Source of the DNA: Chondrilla cf. caribensis
Lineage: Eukaryota; Porifera; Demospongiae; Chondrillida; Chondrillidae
Length of the DNA stretch: 64,000 bases
Direction of reading: 5' to 3'
Assembly: GCA_964020155.1 (NCBI GenBank)
Contig: OZ026550.1
Coordinates: 3,546,352-3,610,351 of the forward strand
Shown: positions 20,441-32,640 of the stretch, piece after piece
How the letters are laid out: every line of letters begins with the position of its first letter
Numbering within the stretch: position 1 is the first letter of the stretch
Notes under the pieces: model-generated
Told to the model about the DNA's origin: nothing
Database searches by the model: none
What the model saw: the letters and a program-made list of their open reading frames with translations, nothing else
Translations under genes and position numbers: made by a program

Positions 20441-20977
20441 GACAGCAACCGCAATGCGATGATGCTCTTGCTTAAAAATATTATTACAGACGGGATGACC
20501 CCGCACTTTGCAACTTCCAATATGGAGGAGCATGCAAGGAGTGACATTCACGCCAGAGGATTCTGGGGTTCCACTCATCACAGTGCATATTTTGACGTAA
20601 GGGTGTTCAACCCAAACGCACTGAGCTATAAGAAAAGCACCCCTTCAGCATGCTATTCCAGACATGAGTGCTCCAAGAGAAGAGAGTACCAACAACGGAT
20701 CATTGAGATGGATGGAGGCCCTTTTACCCCATTGGTATATAGTACCAGTGGCCATGGTGGGATGGGAAAATCTGCATTAACTTTCTACCGACGGCTTGCA
20801 TCACTGATGGCTGAGAAGCACAATCAGACATACCCAAACACCATGAAATGGATAAGATGTCAGCTTAACTTTAGCCCTATCAAATCCTTGATCATGTGCA
20901 TCAGGGGGTCCAGACTCCACCGATTCCCTAATACGCCAGATTCCATGCTATACACCATCAATGAAGCTAAGATCTAA
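20441..20977 (+). pseudogene. 5'-truncated RLE retrotransposon copy (nuclease region)
   Basis: The frame matches the C-terminus of the 12859-16857 protein: RSD for RLD, GFWG, FDVRVFNP, a Lys/Arg-rich RREYQQRI, FTPLVYSTSG, TFYRRLASLMAEKH, and LIMCIRGSR at the end. The RT domain and everything upstream are missing. The corresponding spacer near 741 in the left duplicate lacks this block (CTTGC joins straight to TATATTGTAG). It is from a different subfamily, about half identical in protein to the full element. Confidence 0.8.
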
Positions 20978-21331
20978 TTTATACTTGACCATCTCTCCTT
21001 TCAATAGTATGTATATGATATTCATATTTATTTTCATATTATGCATTATATATATATATATTATCATTATTATCTTTACTATCACATTTATTAAGAATAA
21101 TTACACATTTTTTAAAACAATTATTGTATATATATTATATAATATTATTGTAGTTGTTTTACTTAAGTAAATGTCTTATCATGGTAAATGTTTTGAAATA
21201 CCTTGAATTAAAACAAATTATCGATTATTATTCAACTGAACAATTGATCATGAATTGCTAGACATACTATAATAGATACGTATCATGCATAAGTATGCAC
21301 GTGCACACATATTATATTCTCGTAATATATG

Positions 21332-21797
21332 TGGTTGCCCCAAGTTAGAGATGGAGGCAGGAAGAAGGCAAAAGAAGGAGAGAGGGGAACAGTTGTGTTC
21401 GTTATGCCACAAGGCAGTAGGAGACGTTAGTCACTTCCTCAGTGAGTATGAGGCATTGGATGGGGAGAGAAAGGCTTTAAGAGCTACCCTAAAGGATGTC
21501 GCAAATGAAAACTTTGCAATCAAAGTGTTGAATTCAATCAAAGATAATGAAGTGGTCAAGCAAGTGGTTGCTATGTGGAGATTGCGTGAAGATCTGTTAG
21601 TTTAACCGTCATTTAACTGTAGATTTTGATGTAGCTACCTGTTATTTTCTTCTGTCTCTCCCTTGGAATTTGTCTTCGTTATTTATTTTTTTTGTCTGAG
21701 AGGTTATCGGTGTATGTACATTTACTTAGGTGTAGTGCTATTTGGGGAAACCCTACCAAAGCACTGTATGATCTAATAATAATTATAATAATAATAA
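21332..21797 (+). mobile_element. truncated LINE 3' end with 9-bp target duplication
   Basis: A 466-bp block flanked by TAATATATG at 21323-21331 and 21798-21806. The paralogous spacer has a single TAATATATG at 917-925 and no insert. Its 5' part codes for a retroelement C-terminal Cys/His patch (CSLCHKAVGDVSHFLSEYEAL, up to 21605). The 3' end is an (ATA/AAT)n tail, as in CR1/L2-like LINEs. It is dead and 5'-truncated. Confidence 0.8.
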
Positions 21798-22085
21798 TAA
21801 TATATGTAAGGATATATGAGGTGCCCAATTCACTATAATAATGTGAGCGTGCAAGCGAAAAGAGCCCTTCAGCCCCCTCAGACCTTGTCAAAGCGTGCGT
21901 TTAACCGTGCGTTATCCCTTGTAGTCTACCTAGCTAGTCCGTCAGCTAGTACGCACACGCCCCATCGGTGGAAAGCGCGAAAGACGCCTCCCACTCTTAA
22001 CGCCCGTAGGGCGTGTGGGGACGGGCTAACTAGCTAGACCATAGGTATTAAGAGTCTATGGCTAGACCATATCCCTCCGGAAAAG

Positions 22086-23174
22086 ATGAAGATTGCCGTA
22101 GTCGGTGCTGGAGTTATAGGCTTATCTTGTGCCCTGTGTACCGTTGAAAGGTACCCGGATCACGATGTAGTGATTATTGCCGATGATTACTCTCCCAACA
22201 CCACAGCTGATAAGGCGGGAGCACTCATCATGCCATCCCTTTCTGGTGAAGACGTAGAAAGATCCAAAGGATGGTTTATCGATACCTTTTGGCGTTTCAT
22301 TGAGTTGTCTTCTTCGGTTGAAGTCAAGAATACTGGTATTTCGCTGTCTTTCGGCTACTGGTCAGTGGAAGGTGTATCAAATGCCACGTGGTTGAAGGAC
22401 ACTGTATTTGGCCTTAGGAAAGTTCCCGAGTGGGAAAGAAAACTTCAACGACTACCAGAAGACGGTAAATGGTGGTCATTGGGTACATTTGTAGTCGACT
22501 CATCTATTTACTTGCCTTTTTTGTTGAAGAAATTTCTATCCAAGGGCGGCAGAACCATTGACAGATCACTTTCCAATCTCGACGAGTTATCGGAGGATTA
22601 TGACATTGTTATCAACTGCAGTGGTCTGGGAGCGAAGGAGTTGGCATCTGATGGGACCATCTACCCAGCGTGGGGTCAGGGGAAGCTCGTGGAGGCTCCA
22701 TGGATAAAACATTTTATCAATGATAGCATGCCAAAAATGTATGGGGCTAATGCAGTGACCTTTACTGACATTTTCCCGCGCTCCACTGGTGTGTATATTG
22801 GCAGTGTACTGTTCAGCGGGGTTAGAAATAAGTCATACGATCCTGTCATCAGTGCACAATTGTCTCACAAGGCCCAGCAAGTTATGCCGTCTCTCAAGCA
22901 TGCCCCAGTATTGAAGGAGTGGACTGGTGTTCGTCCAATGAGGGATACTGTGAGGCTGGAACTCGATGAACCTAAATATAACGTACAGCTAAGTGCTGGA
23001 GACAAGCAGCAAAAGAGGTACATTATACATAACTATGGCCATGGAGGCAGAGGCATCAGTCTGTCCTGGGGGTGTGCACTGGAAGTGGTTGAGTTGATTG
23101 GTGACATTGTGAAATTGAATGGAGAACAGTTCACTCAAGGTCGGCCTAGCATGGGAATAAAATCAAAGCTATAA
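22086..23174 (+). CDS. D-amino-acid/D-aspartate oxidase, copy 2, with PTS1 (SKL)
   Basis: An intronless gene of 362 residues, paralogous to copy 1 over its length (conserved GAGVIG, NCSGLGAKEL, YPAWGQ, TGVRPMRDTVRLE, HNYGHG ... LSWGCA). Residues ~210-260 are the most diverged part, which in this family contributes to the substrate-lid and dimer region. It ends GIKSKL, a textbook type-1 peroxisomal targeting signal, as expected for an H2O2-producing oxidase. The upstream sequence is unrelated to that of copy 1 until TCCCTCCGGAAAAGATG, so the first nine codons of copy 1 are missing and the start is at MKIAVV. Confidence 0.92.
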   Translation: MKIAVVGAGVIGLSCALCTVERYPDHDVVIIADDYSPNTTADKAGALIMPSLSGEDVERSKGWFIDTFWRFIELSSSVEVKNTGISLSFGYWSVEGVSNATWLKDTVFGLRKVPEWERKLQRLPEDGKWWSLGTFVVDSSIYLPFLLKKFLSKGGRTIDRSLSNLDELSEDYDIVINCSGLGAKELASDGTIYPAWGQGKLVEAPWIKHFINDSMPKMYGANAVTFTDIFPRSTGVYIGSVLFSGVRNKSYDPVISAQLSHKAQQVMPSLKHAPVLKEWTGVRPMRDTVRLELDEPKYNVQLSAGDKQQKRYIIHNYGHGGRGISLSWGCALEVVELIGDIVKLNGEQFTQGRPSMGIKSKL

Positions 23175-23704
23175 TACTTTTAGAGCAGTGCATCCTGAAC
23201 ATCATATGCATGTAATATTTGAGTGTTAGTGTGTGTAGCATGCATGTGTTGTGTGTAGATCTATACGATAATATTATGTAATTCAGCAGATATATATGTC
23301 TTCGAAATATGTATGTATGTGTTAATAACAGTTTCCACATAATAATATTATATAGGTGGCCATGGATGCATGTGGACAATGTCATTTGAGCATTACTAGT
23401 ACTAATATTATAGTATACGTATGCATATTTAAGTACTATATTATACGTATGCATATATATATGTGCTGTTGGATGTAACGTCTGGTTTGATCTATATGCA
23501 TATGTGTAGCATGCATGCAGGCAATTGCAAGATGAAACCCACATTGTTATAATTTTATTATAATAGTATGATAATAATAATAATATTTGTGCCTATATGA
23601 GATATATTATGTAATAATATATATAATAATAATAATAATGATAAGGGTTACATATATTGCATAAGTAGAGCACACATGCATGTGCTCAGAATTGAAAAAT
23701 AACA
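23175..23704. other. AT-rich spacer
   Basis: No gene seen. From about 23540 to 23640 it is ATA/AATAAT-rich; this run is probably the 3' tail of the minus-strand retroelement fragment that follows. Confidence 0.5.
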
Positions 23705-24307
23705 TTAATAGTCAGGGGGAAAGCAGTGGGCACTGGTTCCCAGAATGGCTGCTGCATTTCCCCTTTGGACTGCAACGGACAGTCTCTGGAGGAGATACAC
23801 GAAAGAGCTCTCCTCACCGGTAGCCTGCCTAAGGCGATTGCCGAGGTCCCTTAGAAACTCCAGGGTCAGTGGGCCACAAGCTCCTGAAGATTCGATGGCA
23901 ATAGGGATGAAAGAATAGGCTGGACCCAGACAGCTGTACTTGGCCTTCTTTCTGTTCTCCGCCAAGGCTGCCACTGCACCAGCCTCACTGGTGGCACTCA
24001 GGAGGTAAGAGGGAGCGAATGTGTCAGGGCTAGTTGCATCCCAAACCAGATGCTTGCCACTCCTCCAAGGGACAATAGTGACCCCATCTGGACGTTTTCC
24101 ATCAGCGCGCTCAAGACCTGATGGTTCCAGGCGGGAGGGGACATTAGCTGTGGCCAATGAACGGTGTATGATGCTGTTCAATGCAGCGTGGCGGTGGTGG
24201 CGACCCTGGCTTCGCCGACAACTGAGGCCATGCGTGCCCAGGGCATCAACGTCCAACCCACAGTGACAGCAGGTGTGGGGTCTGCACAAAGGGGTGCCCA
24301 GACGCAA
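23705..24307 (-). pseudogene. RLE nuclease domain fragment of a second retroelement lineage
   Basis: A 200-residue open frame, the C-terminal part of an R2-like element. It has a CCHC cluster (CCHCGLDVDALGTHGLSC), then KRPDGVTIVPW and LVWDATSPDT, the K/RPD and Asp of the restriction-like endonuclease. It lacks the reverse transcriptase and is cut off at a TATATTAATA run (24308-24360). It is clearly different in sequence from the element at 12790-16967, so two RLE lineages exist here. Confidence 0.75.
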
Positions 24308-24720
24308 TATATATTAATATATATAATAATATATTAATATATATAATAATATATATTTCTTAATAATATATATTATTAAGAAATAATTACAAAGTCAAAT
24401 TAATTACATAGGTGCATTCTGGTGGTGGTGGATCAAGAGTGAATAAAAGGGTTCAAGCTATAAAGTTCATACTGGCCTCGACGGCTACAAGCATTCTCAT
24501 GTATTTATGAATTACATGCCATTTTTGATTACATACCTCAGTTCTAAGTGTACGTATGCAGACTGGTATTCTAATCACAAGGGTGTGGTCTGGAGCATGT
24601 TATATTTATTCATTTTTCAAGACTTAAGTGCTACAATCATGATCAGGCATTGGCAATGATTCAATTGGAGCACATAGCCAATAGGGGATTATAAATATGA
24701 TATACATATATTTTCAAGTC
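24308..24720. other. AT-rich spacer
   Basis: A TATTAATATATAATAA run at 24308-24375, then unique sequence without a supportable gene. Confidence 0.5.
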
Positions 24721-24743
24721 ACCATTTCATGTGTAAAGAAGGG

Positions 24744-25110
<367 letters not shown>

Positions 25111-25462
25111 GGGCGGGCGTGTGCATGTGTGTATGTACCTCCCAAACTGTTTCTTTTCACAATTGTTTCAATTGTTGCTCCCTTTGAGGACATCTGGATC
25201 CCAGGCTTCTAAATAGTATTCAAAGGGACATATACCGTATCATTCAATTTTTTCATCAAAAATATAATTATATATAATATATACTGTTAAATTCAATTCA
25301 AGTAAATATAACATAGAAAATTAGCATGTCTGCAATAGATATGTGCTAATGAGGTAGACTAAGTTTTAATGAATATTATTATAGCAACTACTTTATCTAC
25401 TAATCTGAATAATCATGGGATCCCACCAAATACAATCCCTGCTAATATCTCCTGCAACATAG

Positions 25463-26643
25463 TTACATTTCCATACTCACTTCATCACTCAGTTGACATT
25501 TCCTGTTTGTCTCTTTACTCTTCATAATAATATAATATCTACTTGCAACAAATTTCTTAATTTTAGTCCAATTCTTCTCATGTCTCACGACGTGGAAGAC
25601 AAACACAGCACAGCCCTGTGCATGGGGACCAATAATCACCCACACATTGTCAATACATGCGTACGTATACATAATTGCTACTTTTACACGTTTAAAATAA
25701 GAAAAGTAATCGACTCGAGCTCTCTACGAGATGATCCAGACTGCGAGGTTCATTTTTTGGATTCTTGGATTCAGTAAACTATGATATCCCACACACACAC
25801 ATGATCAGATTCAAGTTTATTCACTCTGAAGGCATTGCCGAAGCAGTGATATGTGATGTTGAAGCTATAATTTGAAGGATTACAAGGAATGGCAACTGCC
25901 TATCTTTACTGGAAGAATTTCCTTGTTGGTCAAAAGGGGGTTGTGATGATCTTCTCAAACACTTTAATATGTAGCTTAATTATGGACGCTAATATCTATG
26001 TATCCAGTACAAAAGTCCCTTCATTCCCATCCCCACCACTCTCATGAACATGGGTTTTCATAAACTGAATAAGATGCTTTATACATTTGGTAAATTGAGT
26101 TCTCTATCTGAATAATCTTATAACCATAATTTGAATTGTTTTTATTTGAAAAGCAAGGAGTTTTGCAGTTAGTAAGTCTCCGATATTATAGTTGTGGTAA
26201 AGGCATATTCATTAATTTTATTTTCTTCATTTCATTTGAAGCCATTTGGTGTAATATAATAGCATTATGATAAAATTAAATAAATGGACAAAATCACTTA
26301 ATATGGACTTTTATGGATTCGGGTACATCTATGACCCTTGTACAGCTGCTGTATATAACATGCAGATATGTAAACAAAATGAAGATGACAGTGTTACATA
26401 TTATGTATATATAATATACAGAACATCAAATGTACTGTTTAACCGTACTCATATTCAGTAGTATACTTACATGGCACAACTCACTTGCAAAGTGTTGCAA
26501 ATCACAAACAACCATGAAAAGATAATATGAAGTGCTTCACTGAAGTCATTAGCAGCTAAGAGTCCAAACAGCCAAGTTGCTCCCATCAAAGGTAGGAGAG
26601 CAATGAAGGAGTACAGTGAGTATCTGGAGTAAGAAATAGGGGT

Positions 26644-26687
<44 letters not shown>

Positions 26688-28892
26688 GCGTGTGCGTGTG
26701 CGTGTGTGTGTGTGTGCGTGTGTGTATGTATGTGCATACATACGTGTAACATACGTACATAAATGACATGTGGACGTACCGCAAAAGAATCCTATTATTC
26801 TCCTTGTCGTGTGTTTGCTTGAGTTGATTATGCTTTGTCTTTATAATTGTGTACATTATTCTCAGAAGAATAGCTATGTTAAACTGTTGACAAAATATGA
26901 TGTTTGCGACATGTGAAAGTGATTGTACAGAGTTGCTCTTATGTAATTGTAATGAACACAATTGCAATATTTTAATAATCAGCTTATGCGAGCGGTATAA
27001 CGGTATGAAGAAGACTTTCTGATATGAACTTGTTGTACATTTTGTAGGACTATATTATTACATACTTCCGTGAGTAGCCTTGTAATTGCTAAAGTTCAAT
27101 CACAAACACCTTCCCCAAAATAAGCCAGCTGCAGAAATTTGGTTTTGTTGTGAAAATTAAAATTATGCAAAATATACATCCCATGAAAACAGTGCCAGTC
27201 CCATAATATAATATGGCATTCACTGGTATATGAACATTATTATACAACTATCAAAATGCATTATTATAAATCCCTTAAAAATGTAGAAATTTTACATGTG
27301 CCAACTGAACTACTACTAGTTGATCATGATAATATACTTAATGTTGACTCAAGGACACAGGGACTTTTAATTGTTTTCATAATACTAGTATGCAACAGGA
27401 TGTCATTGATTTATGTAAGTGAATTGAGTTTTGAACTGTTCCATTCAATCCCTTATTCTATGACGATTGCATTTATTATTCTTCAAATTATAATAGATTA
27501 TTTATCAGTCATGTTTGATATTGATTACTGCAAATGTATGTTATTGTAATAACAATGCTCATATGTATGGGATTTGAAGTTTCAACATGTTAATGGCACG
27601 GCTAATTTATGGTACAGTGCTAACATGTACACTCACTAGTATAATCACAATCATTGGAGCCAGGAATGACCAGATGAAATTGTTCTCTTGAGACAGCCAA
27701 CATCTACAACAGTACAATAGTTCACCATATAGAGGGAGAAAATAAAACTGATGCATACGTGAGACATGAATTCAAACACAAATAGGGGGATTCTCTGAAT
27801 GTGCATAATGTACAGTTACATGTGTACACACACATTCTTTGACGTAATACCAGTATTTGAGATAACATACATAAATCTATCATCTGAAGTTACAACATAA
27901 TAGTCACTGCCAACACTGAATGCCACCCCGATAGTGACAATGAGAGGAATCAGTGGTAGACCTGAGAGGAACAAGAGGTGATAGTGTACAGGGGTGAGTC
28001 TGTGAGTGTGATAATCTGACATGTTGTAACAAATGAATACAAAAAGGCCTATATGACAACAATCATTGAGAGGACATAAAAGAGATGACTTCCAAGAACA
28101 TGCATCTAGCAGATTGGCATTGATCATTTACCATCAGTAGAGATCTTAGGAATACATATTAATATATTACTGTATAATTGGCATATTATACATCTGTGAA
28201 ACAAATTATTCAGGAGCTGCAAATTTCTAACAGACGATATTACACCACAAAATTCAAGAATACTGAAAGATTATAAAGCATAATATTATACTATTATAGC
28301 CATTATAATTTAATATTACATAATATATGCATTCCTGTTGGTTCATAAGGAATGAATTATCATAATATATAATCCACTAGTCTAAACTGTATGCAATGTA
28401 TGTATATTTTCATTGTCTCACCCCATCCTAGTGACAGATACAGAACCAGCCATTTCTTCTCATGTGCTCCAAACACTCTCACTAGCAAAACATACAACAT
28501 GACACCTTCACACAACATCCAACAGAATGAAGCCAGCAGGAAGTAGTGAAGAAGAGCAGTCAAAGCACTGCATCCCGCCTGTAAAGGGAGCAATTATAGT
28601 TGATGTATGTTTATTATACGTAGACATGAAGAACAGGGGACTAGTAAATATGTGTGCTTCATAAATTGAAAAGGAGGCTACGAAATACATAATATGTTGG
28701 AGTAGATGATAAGCATGATTTTAACTTGTCAATGTGAGCTAATGCGCTTACCTTGCTATGAAAGTTTCCATCAAACCCCACACTACCGACAACTATGTAC
28801 AAGATTAGTCCACAAAACAGAGCAATGCAGAGGTTGAGGTGGACAAAGTAGACTGTGTTGGTGAATAACTCTTTCCTCTACGTGTGAGTGTG

Positions 28893-28961
<69 letters not shown>

Positions 28962-31900
28962 GTGTATGCATGTTTGAAGAACTATGCACAATCACTTGTT
29001 CATTAAATACATACAAAATGATAGTTGCATGGTGTTTAAAAGTTAAAAACTTACTTTAGAGAAATAAAGAATATAATATATAGACAGAGCCAAGCATATA
29101 CTAGAGATTCCGCATCCAACAATACTCAGAACAGTAAACAAGAGATCATTCTATGGAACATTAAATATAAGAATATTTTATAACTGTTACACAACAGAAT
29201 ATATGGTAGGAAGCAAAAGCATGTGGTTTGTGTATGATTTTGACAACAAGCTATACTTGTGTATATAAAATTTAAGAATATCAGAATTAAAATTATACAA
29301 TAAATTTTAACGAGATGCATGGAAGAGATAGAAAGGGATTTCCTTCCTTACTATACCCTAAATAGTGATCAATTTTTAAAATGCAGTAGATCTTCACTAG
29401 TGTGAGTTTCACTAAATCTATTATCATTACTATTCGGAATGATATGCTGCAAAATAACTACATTTAGCCGTAATATTATTGACCGGGTTTAAAGCCTATG
29501 TTACATAGCTTTCCAAATTAAATGGTTTAACTTTGTATAGCTGTTAATCGTAACTGTGCTATGTTTTGATGGTCTGTGTGCTAATGATAGAGTCAAATTC
29601 ACAATAATAGGTAACATTATCATTATCATTTGAGGTGCACTGACAAGGGATTTAACTGATATTCTGATAAGATATAGTACCAATATAGGCCGATACTGAT
29701 AGCCAATCCGATATTTTGTACACAAGATTTGTAGTATATGAGTTACTAGATTTAGTCCTGTACTTGCAAAATCGATGGTGTTATCAATAATAATATCAGT
29801 AATTCGAGAGTGGGGCAGCAGCCCTACGAGTTTTCAAGTTACTTTTTTGCCACCTTCGCATGACATAAATACATATTATGTCAACATCATACAGGTCGGC
29901 ACCTTTTGAACATTAGCCCATTTTGTAAGCTTGATTGTATAACAACGAGTATACGATCAGTGAAGTAAACTTGCACTTTTTGGAATGAGCAAGTGACGGT
30001 ACAAGTGTGCTTTAAAGTTTGGGTACTTTTGGCGAGCTTGACAATATAAATTCACATAAAAATCTTAGCAATTTGAAATGGGTTAAAATTTCATGGGATT
30101 AATTGACATGTCATACCTGTGGTACTTTCTGATCAGCAATGACTCCTGTATAATCCACCAATATAACAAAGCTAGTGAGATGTCGTGATTGACATGAAAT
30201 TTTTCCGTCTAATTCAATCGTTATTAGCCCTTCACCAGACCAACCACCAGTCACTGAACTGCACACACACAGGTAATTAAAAGAAATGTACAGTAAAATA
30301 ATGAACAATAAGACATTATAACACAGCAATATCACCTGAGTAGTTGAGTGGAGTCTTTCTCGATGTCAAAGAAAACACAATATGCTGATGTGTAATCTTG
30401 ACTGTCCTATATGCATGAAATAGTACAATCATCGTGAAAGAGATGGATAATGGTAGGTTGCATAATACAGTTGTTATTTGTAAAAGTGACATGTTTCCCA
30501 CAAATGTAAGGCTCTCTACTATTAGCTACAATTGATAGATTTGTTATGAAAATCATCCCACGCGTGGACGTTAACAACATGAAGTATAGAATTATGATCA
30601 CCGTGATTGACAATTTAATGATTTACCAATATAGTTTCCTATATACAGGACAGAACACCATGCAAGGCAGATCAATCAGCAAGCTATAAGATAAGAGATC
30701 AATTGATATAATTTACATTCATTAGATATCCAATACAGCTGGTGTATTTGATAGTATAGTTGTTACCAAGAAGAGCTATAATTTTATCTAATTACTACCG
30801 TAAAATATTTAAAATCTTATTCCTAAATTCAGAGTTCTTGTATGACGTTGAACAACTACTATTATCTATACATGTGCGAATAGTAACTTACAGCTATGAC
30901 GCTATTGTGAAATAGTTGTATCATAAATCATAGCTTAACACACCTGCACATCGAAAGTCATGTTTGCACGTCTTCTTCCCAGAGCCAATGAGTAATTGCT
31001 GAAATCGGCTACCTGAGCAGACAGCATGACAGGAGAGATGGCAAGGTTGCCTATAGAACTATTGAAGGAAGGGAAATTTATTTTTGGAGCAAAAATAATA
31101 ATTGAATGCATAGTAAACATGTGTATCTTATGCAATCTAATCAATTCTAGTCGGGTGTGCACATGTTGAATAAAAATACACGAAATGTATAAATTCTATG
31201 AAACAATTGTATGTATAATATTATAATCAATGTACAGTTTTAATCCAAACTGAACATCCCATCCTATCCCCGTACCTTTACCTGTATTACTTTCATATCC
31301 AAACTATAAAGTATATAATTACAGGTGTGGACTGCATATAGTACTAGTGTTCGTACTTCAAGATACGTATACAGTAGGAACATTCGAAATGTCAGCTAAT
31401 ATAAATAAATTCTCAACCATAATATCTTTAATGAAATGGCCATGTGTATTACCTCAGTGAAAGTTAATTTTTTTCATATTATTATTGTACGTATGTAAGC
31501 TACAATAATGAAATGTAAATACCTTCCATTATCAAATATTTGTGGCAAAATGGACTGGATATTTGTAAGCAACATGTTCACCACAGCAACGGGTTGATTA
31601 CATGATAAAATAAATATTCAAAGGTATACCAAATAATGTGCTATTGAGATGGATACACCACAACACACCATTACAAATACACTCATATCAGATAATACAA
31701 TAATATTATATATTCGTAGCAACAGGTTTCCTCTGTCTGTACATTTGTACAGGGCATCACATGTGATCCTGTATAATATTATTATAGTTACAGTAACTCT
31801 TGAATATGATCAAAATTCAAAATATCATCAGGGGTCAATAATAATCCGGAAGGTTGGATATATAAAATTCTTGATATCCAGTTAAGAATAATAACATCAG

Positions 31901-32581
31901 CTATGATATACAAAACTCACCACCCACTGCTCTTTCCTTCAAAAGTTCTCCTGGGATAGTGATCCTAGGAAGTGTGTTAGGTGATCCAATAACAGTTGGA
32001 ATGCTAGGAAAGTCTCTCTTTGATGGATATATCACATCGTCGTACAGCAAATCACCGCTACTGTTGATTTCAGGCTTAACCTCAGTTGCCTTCACAGCTA
32101 GAAATTATTCACAGCAGTATTATAGTGTTATGATCTCAAGAAGGTATATATTATGACATCAACAGATAAACCACATAGTATCAATTAAAGTGTCAGATTA
32201 ATATATAGCCAATCTCTTTATTGGGATACATTACAAATGTAACAACATACACATCATGTCACAATGTATGATCCTGAATAACGTGTGCTCAAAGGATAAT
32301 AAATTATAACACTTTCCTGTTCTCCAAATAAAAGACTTACTCATCCTGGTGCTACTAAACACAGCCTCTACATTTTGGTTTTCAGAGGAAGTAGTACCAT
32401 TGTTTGAAGGAATGTTGTAAGCAAATGACACAGCAATTTCTTCCATACTCTGCAACAGTAGTGTAGCACCTGCACTTTGTGCGTCCTGTACGTTGTGTAC
32501 ATACATATACATGTGAAAACAATCAATTGTCACATATAATCATGGCAAAATGAATGATTGATTTTAACATACATATGTACG

Positions 32582-32640
<59 letters not shown>

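Noticed and set aside
23146..23544. 132-codon minus-strand frame
   Set aside because: Tyr/His/Ile-rich translation of ATG-CAT-rich AT sequence, no domain.
24021..24266. 81-codon plus-strand frame
   Set aside because: Antisense shadow of the retroelement nuclease fragment.
25493..25777. 94-codon plus-strand frame
   Set aside because: Lies antisense to the last exon of receptor A.
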